NCBI GenBank assembly: GCA_005884465.1
Contig: VAZH01000062.1
Coordinates: forward strand, 1-11,463
Direction: 5' to 3'
DNA from: Alphaproteobacteria bacterium
GTDB taxonomy: Bacteria; Pseudomonadota; Alphaproteobacteria; Rhizobiales; Xanthobacteraceae
DNA length: 11,463 nucleotides
This document shows, one piece after another, positions 1 through 6,713 of this stretch. The first letter of the stretch is position 1; the number at the start of each line of letters is the position of its first letter. The notes under the pieces are model-generated. The model worked only from the letters and a program-made list of their open reading frames with translations, was not told the DNA's origin and searched no databases. A program made the translations under genes and the position numbers.

Positions 1-305
1 AGGACACCGCGCATCAGCAGATGTCAAAGGTGCACACCGAAAAGTGGCGCAACCGGTTGACGGAGGAAGTGACAAAACTCGGGTTCAAGGTGACCCCGAG
101 CGTTGCGAACTTCATCCTGATCCATTTTCCGCTCGAGAAGGGCAAGACTGCGGCCGACGCCGACGCGTTCCTGACCAAGCGCGGCCTGGTGCTGCGCGCG
201 TTGAGCAATTACCGCCTGCCGCACGCACTGCGCATGACCATCGGCACCGAAGAGGCCAATCGCCTCGTGGTCGAGGGCTTGCGCGACTTCGTGGCGCGCC
301 AGTGA
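1..305 (+). CDS. hisC: Histidinol-phosphate / aromatic aminotransferase, C-terminal part (5' end outside window)
   Basis: Only the last 100 codons are present; the reading frame enters at base 3 and ends at TGA 303-305. The segment looks like the small C-terminal domain of a fold-type I PLP aminotransferase of the HisC family: a helix with WRNRLTEEV, a strand with [10 protein letters not shown], and the closing block [19 protein letters not shown]. In the family, the Arg of the LRxTIG strand binds the substrate carboxylate. The PLP lysine lies upstream and cannot be checked. HisC-type enzymes transaminate histidinol phosphate, and many also act on phenylpyruvate or 4-hydroxyphenylpyruvate. 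The stop overlaps the start of the tyrC-type gene, which favours a role in tyrosine/phenylalanine synthesis, possibly alongside histidine synthesis. That choice is inference; the family assignment is firmer. Confidence 0.85.
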   Translation, partial: DTAHQQMSKVHTEKWRNRLTEEVTKLGFKVTPSVANFILIHFPLEKGKTAADADAFLTKRGLVLRALSNYRLPHALRMTIGTEEANRLVVEGLRDFVARQ

Positions 306-1243
306 ACGCCGCGCCGCCATTCAAAAGGGTCGCGCTGATCGGCTTCGGGCTGATCGGCGGCTCGATCGCGCGCGCCGCGCGCGAACAGGGATTGGCGGAA
401 GAGATCGTCACCACCGCGCGCTCCGCCAAAACCCGCGCGCGGGTCAAGGAGCTCGGCATTGCCGAATCCGTGGTGGAGACCAACGCGGAAGCGGTTGATA
501 ATGCCGATCTCGTCATCCTGTGCATCCCGGTCGGCGCCTGCGGCGCGGTCGCAGAGGAGATCGCACCCCATCTCAAGCCGGGCGCGATCGTCTCCGACGT
601 CGGTTCGGTCAAGGGCGCGGTGGTCCGGGACATGGCGCCCTATTTGCCTGCCGCCGTGCATTTCGTACCGGCTCACCCCGTGGCCGGCACCGAGCACTCC
701 GGCCCGGATTCCGGCTTTGCCGAGCTGTTCATCAACCGCTGGTGCATTCTAACTCCGCCCGAGGGTACCGATGCGGAAGCAATCGAAAGACTGCGCGCGT
801 TCTGGACAGCGCTTGGCGCCAAGGTCGAGATCATGACGCCGGACCATCACGATCTGGTGCTCGCGATCACCAGCCATCTGCCGCATTTGATCGCCTATAC
901 CATCGTCGGTACCGCCGATGAGCTCGGCCAGGTGACGTCATCGGAAGTGATGAAGTTCTCCGCCGGCGGTTTTCGCGACTTCACCCGCATCGCGGCTTCC
1001 GACCCGATCATGTGGCGCGATGTATTCCTCGCCAACAAGGATGCGGTGCTGGAAATGCTCGGCACCTTCAACGAGGACCTCTCAAAACTCACCCGCGCGA
1101 TCCGCCGCGGCGACGGCGAGGCGCTGTTCGAGCATTTTACGCGCACCCGTGCGATTCGTCGCGGCATCGTCGAGATCGGTCAGGATTCGGCTGCGCCCGA
1201 CTTCGGCCGCCCGCACGCGCATTTGGTGAAGAAGGCAGAGTAA
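302..1243 (+). CDS. tyrC: Prephenate/arogenate dehydrogenase family protein
   Basis: The 313-residue product should oxidatively decarboxylate prephenate and/or arogenate with NAD(P)+, the dedicated step to tyrosine. An N-terminal Rossmann fold carries the dinucleotide loop GFGLIGGS (residues 14-21). [11 protein letters not shown] (125-135), SHLPHL (191-196) and [15 protein letters not shown] (221-235) are the familiar TyrA/TyrC blocks, with the helical dimerisation domain after about residue 180. No chorismate mutase, ACT domain or second domain is fused. The chosen start is GTG 302-304, which overlaps the hisC stop in GTGA. There is no good ribosome site just upstream, so translation is probably coupled; the next in-frame ATG is over 300 bases inside and would destroy the Rossmann fold. 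Whether prephenate or arogenate is the true substrate cannot be read from the sequence. Confidence 0.92.
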   Translation: MNAAPPFKRVALIGFGLIGGSIARAAREQGLAEEIVTTARSAKTRARVKELGIAESVVETNAEAVDNADLVILCIPVGACGAVAEEIAPHLKPGAIVSDVGSVKGAVVRDMAPYLPAAVHFVPAHPVAGTEHSGPDSGFAELFINRWCILTPPEGTDAEAIERLRAFWTALGAKVEIMTPDHHDLVLAITSHLPHLIAYTIVGTADELGQVTSSEVMKFSAGGFRDFTRIAASDPIMWRDVFLANKDAVLEMLGTFNEDLSKLTRAIRRGDGEALFEHFTRTRAIRRGIVEIGQDSAAPDFGRPHAHLVKKAE

Positions 1244-1252
1244 GAACTCTAT

Positions 1253-1433
1253 CGTCGTCCCCGCGAAAGCGAGAACCCATAATCTCCGCCGGCGCGGTTT
1301 GTCGCGAACAGTGCGGCGTAAACTTGCTTCGCCCCAGGACGGTTGTGGTCATGGGTCCCGGCGCCCGCTCGCGGAGCCTGTCATCGGGCGGCACTTCGCG
1401 CCGACCCGTTGGCTCCGCTTGGCCGGGACGACG
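1253..1433. repeat. Intergenic palindromic repeat between convergent tyrC and DUF2125 genes
   Basis: The 193-base gap between two convergent genes is almost filled by an imperfect inverted structure. Its outer arms are perfect: CGTCGTCCC at 1253-1261 and GGGACGACG at 1425-1433. A second nested pair is ACCCAT at 1275-1280 with ATGGGT at 1351-1356. The sequence resembles the GTCGTCCC...CCCATAA / ATGGGTCCCGG...GGGACGAC elements that I remember scattered between genes in Bradyrhizobium and Rhodopseudomonas; that resemblance is from memory. It ends 3 bases before the DUF2125 stop, so it could act as a transcription end for both genes. No gene is visible inside it. Confidence 0.7.
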
Positions 1434-1436
1434 GGG

Positions 1437-2633
1437 CTAAAACAACGGCGGCACCTGCGCGACCTTCAGCGGGCCCAGGAACACCGTGCCATCGACAAAG
1501 CGCAGCGGAAAGGACCGCGCCTTCTTGCCTTCGAGCACCGCTTCCTTGCCGAGCGCGTTGATCCCGGCGGCAACGCCGATATTGGCATTCTGCTTGACTA
1601 CCTTGCCAAGGCCGGGAATGGCCCGGTCCAGCGCGCCGAACAGATTGTTGACGTCGGATGTCTTGACGCCCGGCGCGACGCGATCGAGCGTCGCCTGCGG
1701 CACGCCCTCATCCAGCATTTTTTCAATGCCGAGCGCCGGGATAACCTTCTCGATGCCGGCGACCGTCATCTGCAATTCGCCGTCGAGACGGCCATTGGCG
1801 CTGAGCCCCAACGTGCCGGCGGCTACCGCGACCAGATCGCCCTGGACAATCCGGGACTGCACGATCTCGACATGTCCGCCGGCAGCCTGGATTTCACGAA
1901 ACCGCTGCGGCCAGGGTTTTGGCGAAAAATCCTTCAATCCGCTAAGCCTCGTCCGCAGATCGGCATCGAGCGGCTCCGCGAGCAGCGGGTGCACCTCCTG
2001 CACGCTGCCGCTTTCGATCTTCAGCATGGTTTCAATCACGGGGCGATCGAGGGCTGAGCCTTCGGCGAGACGGCCGTGCAGTTCAATGTGCTTTGCGCGC
2101 GCAAGCGGCGCCTGCACCGCTCCATTGAGGCGATCGATCGAAGCGTCGTCGAAGACGATGGAGGCACGTTGCGGAACGCCCGGCAGTCCCACGACGCTGG
2201 AGCGGGCCGTGCGCCAGTTCACCGCCATCGAGGGCTGCTGGCCGCGATCGTAGATCGTTGCCGGCGCGGTAAATTCCGCGATCAGCAATTTCGGATCATA
2301 GACCTGCGCCACGACAAGAATTTCGCCGAGCTTTGCCGTGACCGGCGCTTGCGTCGCGGTCTGCTCTGCGGTCTGCGACGAGAGCGACACGCTGACGCCG
2401 TCGCAGCGGACTTCGAGGCGGAACGGAAAGCCGGCTACCGAGCGCTTCGCGCAATCATAGACCCGGCCGGATTTCGCCTCGCGGGCGCGCCACGCATCGG
2501 ATGCACTATCGACCTGGGAAGCCGAATAGAACCAGAACGCGCTCCAGCCCAAGGCGGCGACAACGAGCAGGATCGGCATGATGAAAAGGCGCCAAAGCGG
2601 GCGCCGGCGCGGCGCGAGGCTGATATCGGACAT
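1437..2633 (-). CDS. DUF2125 domain-containing membrane-anchored protein
   Basis: This 398-residue protein of unknown function matches the DUF2125 family of alphaproteobacteria. The basic N-terminus (RRRPLWR) is followed by one hydrophobic segment at about residues 15-37, so it is probably a signal anchor with the rest in the periplasm. The block GFPFRLEVRC (68-77), with a preceding Cys at 61, is the family hallmark. The remainder is strand-rich, with repeated GxL/VxxSxxGxLxGxL-like patterns reminiscent of AsmA-like or lipid-binding beta proteins, and it ends in a conserved-looking VDGTVFLGPLKVAQVPPLF tail. The chosen start is ATG 2631-2633, with AAAGG seven bases upstream. A TTG ten codons earlier is in frame but has no ribosome site. 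The gene is divergent from the ChaC-like gene and convergent with tyrC. No biochemical function can be assigned. Confidence 0.85.
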   Translation of the reverse strand: MSDISLAPRRRPLWRLFIMPILLVVAALGWSAFWFYSASQVDSASDAWRAREAKSGRVYDCAKRSVAGFPFRLEVRCDGVSVSLSSQTAEQTATQAPVTAKLGEILVVAQVYDPKLLIAEFTAPATIYDRGQQPSMAVNWRTARSSVVGLPGVPQRASIVFDDASIDRLNGAVQAPLARAKHIELHGRLAEGSALDRPVIETMLKIESGSVQEVHPLLAEPLDADLRTRLSGLKDFSPKPWPQRFREIQAAGGHVEIVQSRIVQGDLVAVAAGTLGLSANGRLDGELQMTVAGIEKVIPALGIEKMLDEGVPQATLDRVAPGVKTSDVNNLFGALDRAIPGLGKVVKQNANIGVAAGINALGKEAVLEGKKARSFPLRFVDGTVFLGPLKVAQVPPLF

Positions 2634-2742
2634 GCGGCGACCTTTGGCTGATGATTTTGTCAAATGTAAGCGGGTTGGCGGGACAGCGAAAGACGTGGAA
2701 TTTGCTTCGCTTCACTTCGAGGTTCTGGTAGCCGTGCGCGCG
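2634..2742. promoter_or_regulatory. Divergent intergenic region between DUF2125 and ChaC-like genes
   Basis: These 109 bases must carry the promoters of both divergent genes. On the minus side, AAAGG (2641-2645) is the ribosome site for DUF2125. On the plus side, a GAGG lies at 2719-2722, 11 bases before an in-frame GTG at 2734. I see no convincing paired -35/-10 hexamers in either direction. A TTGACA on the minus strand (2658-2663) has no -10 partner at the right distance. Confidence 0.4.
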
Positions 2743-3345
2743 ATGCCAGCGAAAATGCCATCCGAAGCGGAATTGTCCAAAGGCGACCTCTGGGTGTTCG
2801 GCTATGGCTCGCTGATGTGGCGGCCGGGCTTCGAGTTCCTCGAGCACGTCCCGGCGCGGCTGATCGGCGAGCACCGCGCGCTCTGCGTCTATTCGTTCGA
2901 TCATCGCGGGACGCCGGAAAAGCCCGGCCTCGTGCTTGGGCTAGACCGCGGCGGCGCCTGCCGCGGCATCGCGTTTCGGGTTTCGGCCAAGCAACGCAAC
3001 GACACTGTGCAATATCTGCGCAGCCGCGAGCAGACCACCAACGTCTATCGCGAAGTGATGCGTTCGGTCTGGCTGGAAAACGAAGCCCGGCAACGGGTCA
3101 GCGCGCTGGCTTACGTGGTCGATCGCGGCCATGTGCAATATGCCGGCCGGCTGTCACTGGCCGAGCAACTCCGTCACGTGCAGCAGGGGCACGGCCGTTC
3201 CGGAAACAACCGCGATTACGTCCTGTCCACCGTGATGTCGATCGAGGCGCAGGGCTTTCGCGACCAGCCATTGCATCAGCTCGCGCTGATGCTGCACGAT
3301 GATACGCCGCTGCATCTCCACCCTCCTTTGCAGGAAGGACGATAA
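2743..3345 (+). CDS. ChaC-like gamma-glutamylcyclotransferase
   Basis: The 200-residue product belongs to the ChaC branch of the gamma-glutamylcyclotransferases, cytosolic enzymes that cleave glutathione to 5-oxoproline and Cys-Gly. The substrate loop DLWVFGYGSLMWRPGF lies at residues 15-30, with YGSL at 21-24, and the likely catalytic Glu is E96 in YLRSREQ, in line with the Glu of the KREM segment of E. coli ChaC. Other conserved blocks are RALCVYS (45-51) and YVLSTV (159-164). The start is uncertain: ATG 2743, ATG 2755 and GTG 2734 are all in frame, and none has a strong ribosome site. All leave the domain intact. The last dozen residues (from about HDDTPLHLHPP) look unconserved and are encoded by palindrome-like DNA. 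The gene is divergent from DUF2125 and faces plsC with an 8-base gap. Confidence 0.88.
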   Translation: MPAKMPSEAELSKGDLWVFGYGSLMWRPGFEFLEHVPARLIGEHRALCVYSFDHRGTPEKPGLVLGLDRGGACRGIAFRVSAKQRNDTVQYLRSREQTTNVYREVMRSVWLENEARQRVSALAYVVDRGHVQYAGRLSLAEQLRHVQQGHGRSGNNRDYVLSTVMSIEAQGFRDQPLHQLALMLHDDTPLHLHPPLQEGR

Positions 3346-3355
3346 CCATCGTCTT
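3336..3355. terminator. Compact hairpin shared by convergent ChaC-like and plsC genes
   Basis: GACGAT (3338-3343), loop AACC (3344-3347) and ATCGTC (3348-3353) form a perfect 6-bp stem. One G-T and one A-T pair can be added outside it (3336-3337 with 3354-3355). The stem includes part of the ChaC-like stop codon (3343-3345) and reaches into the plsC stop (3354-3356). Its position in an 8-base convergent gap suggests a two-way transcription end. No long T tract follows on either strand, so Rho-independent activity is unproven. Confidence 0.45.
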
Positions 3356-4127
3356 ACGCTTTCGCCGACGCCGAACTCGGCACGCGGCCGAATAGCTGCG
3401 CCTGCTCGCGACGCGCGGTTTCGACCAGCCGCTTGGTCGCGTCCTCGATCACGCTTGAGATGCGCGCGATGAATTCGCGGCGCGGCAGGCCGGGCGGCAA
3501 TGGATCGAGAAATTCGACCACCAGCGTTCCTGGATAGCGCATGAACGTCCGTCGCGGCCAGAACAGCCCCGAATTGAGCGCCACCGGCAAGCAAGTCACG
3601 CCGCAATCGACATAGATCTGGGCGACGCCGGTCTTGTAGTGCGGCGGCGCATCCACAGCGGTTCGCGTGCCCTCGGGAAAGATAACCAACTGACGGCCGC
3701 GCCGCACTTCCTCACCGGCGCGACGCGCCATCGCCAGCAACGCCCGGCCACCGGCGCTGCGATCGACCCCGATCATGTTCGACTTGTTCAGATACCAGCC
3801 GAACAGCGGAATCCATTTCAGTTCGCGTTTGACGATAAAAAGCGGCTGATCGAAGAACTGCAGCAGCGCGAAGGTTTCCCACATCGACTGATGTTTCGAT
3901 GCGACGATCAGCGGACCCTTCGGAATTTTCTCTAGACCGCGATATTCCACCTTGATGTTGCAGATCACGCGCATCAGCCAAATGCTGCTGCGCGCCCAAT
4001 ATCTGGCGATATTCAGGATGGCCCAGCGCGGCATCAGATAGGTGGGAATTGCCACGATCACCCAAAATGCCAGCAGCAGATAGAACAGTACGTTGAAGAC
4101 CAGCGAACGCAGGAAAATCGCACCCAT
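3354..4127 (-). CDS. plsC: 1-acyl-sn-glycerol-3-phosphate acyltransferase (PlsC family)
   Basis: This 257-residue inner-membrane enzyme of the LPLAT/PlsC family should acylate lysophosphatidic acid to phosphatidic acid, the second acyl step in phospholipid synthesis. A hydrophobic N-terminal segment spans about residues 8-31. Motif I is KHQSMWET, with His79 and Glu84, so it is HX4E rather than the usual HX4D. Motif II lies in PLFGWYLNKSNMIGVDR (107-123). Motif III is FPEGTR (150-155). A proline-containing motif IV-like region is CLPVALNSG (179-187). The ATG at 4125-4127 lies 11 bases after the stop of the upstream DUF218 gene, with only a weak GGG as ribosome site, so it is probably the coupled last gene of the ftsE operon. 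A paralogue acting on ornithine lipids or another lyso-lipid cannot be excluded. Confidence 0.9.
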   Translation of the reverse strand: MGAIFLRSLVFNVLFYLLLAFWVIVAIPTYLMPRWAILNIARYWARSSIWLMRVICNIKVEYRGLEKIPKGPLIVASKHQSMWETFALLQFFDQPLFIVKRELKWIPLFGWYLNKSNMIGVDRSAGGRALLAMARRAGEEVRRGRQLVIFPEGTRTAVDAPPHYKTGVAQIYVDCGVTCLPVALNSGLFWPRRTFMRYPGTLVVEFLDPLPPGLPRREFIARISSVIEDATKRLVETARREQAQLFGRVPSSASAKA

Positions 4128-4138
4128 CGAAAACCCGA

Positions 4139-4882
4139 TCAGTTGGCTTGGGCCGTGGCCGGTCTGCGCGGCGCGAGCGAACCGGCCGGCTGGTCGGCAA
4201 GCTCGGGCATCAGTTCGAGACCGGCATCAGCCAGACGCACCCGCACCTCGGCGGCGACGTATTTGGCATACTCCGATAGCAATAGCCGCAATGTTGCGCC
4301 ACTGGTCCACCATGGCTCGTCGCGCCATTTGTCGCCGACCACCGCGAACGGGATCAGTGCGATATCGGGCATGGCGTGCGACAATTCGAGGATCGCCCGT
4401 GGCATGTGGTAATTCGATGTCACCACGATCAGCGATTTGAAGCCTCGCTCGTACGCCCAGCGCCGCGCCTCCGCCGCATTGCTGCGGGTGTTGACGGCCG
4501 AACGGTCGAGATCGACGCAGCAGCGCAATAGCGACTGATTGTCGGGCAGCGAACGGGAAATGTCGCTGGCTGCGTTGGTCGGATGGACGCCCGAGATCAA
4601 GAGCCGCTTGCCGTAGCCAGCGGCAAGCAATTCCATCGCATCGGAAACGCGCGACGAGCCGCCGGTGAGCACCACGATGCCATCGGCTTTGCGGTCAGGC
4701 GTGATCTCGGCGCCGCGCAACTGCGAGAGGAATCCGACGAAGCCGATCGCCGCGCCGACGAACACAATCGCCAGCACGGCCACAACAGCCGCGCCCAGCC
4801 AGCGGCTCGGCGCGGTGACCGGCGCTTTCGGCAGTTTATCGTCAGGCTGCACAGTCATTTGGTCTTGATGATCCTTCCCCAT
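4139..4882 (-). CDS. YdcF/ElyC family protein (DUF218 domain)
   Basis: This 247-residue protein has one N-terminal membrane segment at about residues 28-52, followed by a DUF218 domain. Domain blocks are ADGIVVLTGGSSRVSDAMELL (66-86, with the Gly-rich TGG at 73-75), an NTRSNAAEAR segment (131-140) and VVTSNYHMPRA (153-163). These match the YdcF/SanA/ElyC family. ElyC in E. coli affects peptidoglycan and enterobacterial common antigen steps, and SanA affects envelope permeability, but the exact chemistry is unsettled, so I give no reaction. The start is ATG 4880-4882 without a good ribosome site; an in-frame ATG at 4856-4858 (MTVQPDD) is a fair alternative, with AAGGA 13 bases before it. The gene lies 33 bases after ftsX and 11 bases before plsC on the same strand. 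The Cys pair at 121-122 is of unknown meaning. Confidence 0.83.
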   Translation of the reverse strand: MGKDHQDQMTVQPDDKLPKAPVTAPSRWLGAAVVAVLAIVFVGAAIGFVGFLSQLRGAEITPDRKADGIVVLTGGSSRVSDAMELLAAGYGKRLLISGVHPTNAASDISRSLPDNQSLLRCCVDLDRSAVNTRSNAAEARRWAYERGFKSLIVVTSNYHMPRAILELSHAMPDIALIPFAVVGDKWRDEPWWTSGATLRLLLSEYAKYVAAEVRVRLADAGLELMPELADQPAGSLAPRRPATAQAN

Positions 4883-4915
4883 TGCAAGCTTAGAACGTTT
4901 TCAGACGAAGTGGAG

Positions 4916-5887
4916 TCAGTCTATATCGTCCAGCGTGGCAAACAGCGTTCGCCGTGATGCCCAGGCGGTAATCGCCGCGATCAGCATGGCCTGCGCCGCC
5001 AGCGCCAGGTAACCCGACGGGCGCAGCGAAAACGTCCCCAGCAGAGCTGCGAACTGATCCCCGACCGGCGTGCCGGAGAACCAGCTGGCGATCGATTCGG
5101 AAAACCCAAAGGCCAGCATTGCGATACCGCCGCCGATCAACCCGCCCTCCAGCCCAAGCCGCAGAAAATGCCGAAGAAACCGGTTGGCAATGTAACGGTC
5201 GCCAGCGCCGACGAAGTGCAGGACCTCCACAATCGGACGATTCGCCGCCATCGCGCCGCGGGTTGCGAACGATACCGAAATGATGGTCGCAATAATCACC
5301 AATGCGAGGATGCCGATGCCGGCGAACACGGTAGCCCCGGTCATCGACCGCATCCGCTCGATCCAGGCGCGGTGATCGTCGACGCTCGCGGATGGCGCGA
5401 CCTGCATGACCCGGCTGCGCAGCGCGGCCAGATCAGGCACGGTTCCGGGCTGCACCCGCGCGATAATAACACGCGGCACCGGCAGATCGTCGAGCGAAAG
5501 CCCGCTGCCAAGCCAGGGTTCGAGCAGTTTGGCCGACTCCTCTTTGGAAAAGGGCCTGATCTCGACGATGCCACGCTGCGCGCGCATCGCTTCAGCCACC
5601 GCCGCCACATCGCGGTCGATATCGCGCCCGGCCATCGGGCGCACCTGGATGGTGATCTCGCTCGCGACCTCCGACTGCCACTCCGCCGCCGACGCGCTCA
5701 CCAGCAGCACCGTGCCGGTGGTGATCGATGCGAGGAACGTCATGATGGCGACGACGGCGACCAGCGCCCGACCGGCGATCGAGGCGCGCGGCACAATCGG
5801 CGACAGATTGCGCGCCCGCGCCGGCAGTTGCGGGCGCTCGCGCCCGAGATCCACCAACGGGCCATGCTCGTCGTCAGCTCTACTCAT
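4916..5887 (-). CDS. ftsX: Cell division protein FtsX (permease-like subunit)
   Basis: The 323-residue product is the membrane partner of FtsE. In other bacteria the FtsEX complex sits at the septum and passes ATP hydrolysis by FtsE to periplasmic activators of peptidoglycan hydrolases; it is not a solute transporter. The layout fits FtsX: a cytoplasmic N-terminus of about 40 residues, TM1 at about 41-66, a periplasmic domain to about 180 containing EITIQVRPM and a PFSKEES segment, TM2 at about 186-208, then RPIVEVLHFVGAGDRYIANRFL (217-238, typical of FtsX), TM3 at about 244-266 and TM4 at about 292-312. The ATG at 5885-5887 lies inside the end of ftsE (8-base overlap, ATGAGTAG). The same frame is open 15 codons further upstream, but that extension lies inside ftsE and is unlikely to be used. 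Confidence 0.94.
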   Translation of the reverse strand: MSRADDEHGPLVDLGRERPQLPARARNLSPIVPRASIAGRALVAVVAIMTFLASITTGTVLLVSASAAEWQSEVASEITIQVRPMAGRDIDRDVAAVAEAMRAQRGIVEIRPFSKEESAKLLEPWLGSGLSLDDLPVPRVIIARVQPGTVPDLAALRSRVMQVAPSASVDDHRAWIERMRSMTGATVFAGIGILALVIIATIISVSFATRGAMAANRPIVEVLHFVGAGDRYIANRFLRHFLRLGLEGGLIGGGIAMLAFGFSESIASWFSGTPVGDQFAALLGTFSLRPSGYLALAAQAMLIAAITAWASRRTLFATLDDID

Positions 5888-6539
5888 AGATATGCAACCG
5901 CCCCTGATGCAGCACCAGCCGCCGCGCGTCATACTGGTCCATCAGCGTGATGTCATGGGTCGCGATGACAACCGCGGTGCCCGACTTGTTCAATTCGATG
6001 AACAGCCGCAGCAACCGGCGCCCCAGCGTCGGATCGACGTTGCCGGTCGGCTCGTCCGCCAGCAATAGCTGCGGCCGCGAGATCACGGCGCGCGCGATCG
6101 CGGCGCGCTGCTTCTCGCCGCCGGACAGGATCGGCGGCAGGGCATCCATTCGCTCGCCGAGGCCGACCCATTTCAGGAGATCGATCACCTCCTTGCGATA
6201 GCTGGATTCCTGCCGCCCCATCACCCGGAACGGCAGCGCCACGTTTTCGTACGTCGTCATGTGATCGAGCAGGCGAAAATCCTGCAGCACGATGCCGATC
6301 CGCTTGCGCAGATCGGCGATCTGATCCTTGGCCAGCAGCGAGACGTCTTGGCCGAACAAATTGACCAGGCCGCGCGTCGGCCGCAGCGATAAGAACAGCA
6401 GCCTGAGCAGCGAGGTCTTGCCGGCGCCGGATGGACCGGTGAGGAACTGGAAGGAATGGGCGGGGATAAGGAAACTAAGGTCGCGCAGAACCTCCGGGCC
6501 AAGCCCGTAACGCAATCCGACATTTTCGAACCGAACCAA
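5880..6539 (-). CDS. ftsE: Cell division ATP-binding protein FtsE
   Basis: This 219-residue ABC ATPase subunit of the FtsEX divisome complex is cytosolic and bound to FtsX. All nucleotide motifs are present: Walker A GPSGAGKT (35-42), Q-loop Gln86 in VLQDFRLL, signature LSGGEKQR (138-145), Walker B LLLADEPTGNVD (158-169) and switch His195 in ATHD. The length matches E. coli FtsE (222). The start is taken as TTG 6537-6539, giving M-VRFENVGLRYG, because a GGAG (6546-6549) lies six bases upstream and homologues begin at this point. The frame stays open 30 codons further upstream, but that extension is Arg/Gln-rich, unlike FtsE, and lies in the promoter region. ftsX follows with an 8-base overlap. 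The gene is divergent from the zinc-ribbon gene. Confidence 0.95.
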   Translation of the reverse strand: MVRFENVGLRYGLGPEVLRDLSFLIPAHSFQFLTGPSGAGKTSLLRLLFLSLRPTRGLVNLFGQDVSLLAKDQIADLRKRIGIVLQDFRLLDHMTTYENVALPFRVMGRQESSYRKEVIDLLKWVGLGERMDALPPILSGGEKQRAAIARAVISRPQLLLADEPTGNVDPTLGRRLLRLFIELNKSGTAVVIATHDITLMDQYDARRLVLHQGRLHIYE

Positions 6540-6713
6540 GCTCAGCTCCGTTCGATGTGGGGTGCGACCGGAACCCTGAAACCGAAGGCGTGGGGCTCGC
6601 TGGTTTCGCTGCGGCTGCGAACCAAACAAAATGGTTGTGCTTCGATTATGGTTTCCGATTCGTTAACGGTCGCCTTGTAGCATCTCGGCAAGTTCATTGT
6701 GGAGATTGGCTCC
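6540..6713. promoter_or_regulatory. Divergent intergenic region between ftsE and the zinc-ribbon gene
   Basis: These 174 bases separate two divergent genes and should hold both promoters. Clear elements are the ftsE ribosome site GGAG (6546-6549) and the zinc-ribbon gene ribosome site GGAG (6701-6704). An 8-base palindrome CGTTAACG lies at 6661-6668 and adjoins a GATTC (6657-6661), a GANTC sequence that CcrM methylates in alphaproteobacteria. On the minus strand, a CATAAT just below the palindrome is a possible -10, but I see no matching -35. A complete CtrA site (TTAA-N7-TTAA) is not present. Specific promoters are therefore not assigned. Confidence 0.4.

Noticed and set aside
44..301. N-terminal extension of the tyrC frame overlapping hisC
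   Set aside because: The extra residues are Arg/Pro-rich out-of-frame translation of hisC. The Rossmann motif follows directly after GTG 302, as expected for the family.
1299..2057. Plus-strand open frames opposite the DUF2125 gene (to about 2651)
   Set aside because: They have no recognisable motif and show the expected composition of antisense reading in a GC-rich gene. The minus-strand protein has a membrane anchor and the GFPFR hallmark.
2634..2663. TTGACA on the minus strand as a -35 box, or as a TTG start ten codons upstream, for DUF2125
   Set aside because: The spot 17 bases downstream reads TCGCCG, which is no -10. As a start it lacks a ribosome site, whereas ATG 2633 has AAAGG at seven bases.
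5168..5950. Plus-strand His/Arg-rich open frame opposite ftsX
   Set aside because: It is antisense to a well-recognised gene, low in complexity and without a start signal.
6540..6629. 30-residue N-terminal extension of FtsE
   Set aside because: It is unlike FtsE, lies in the divergent promoter region, and the GGAG-TTG start at 6539 fits family length.
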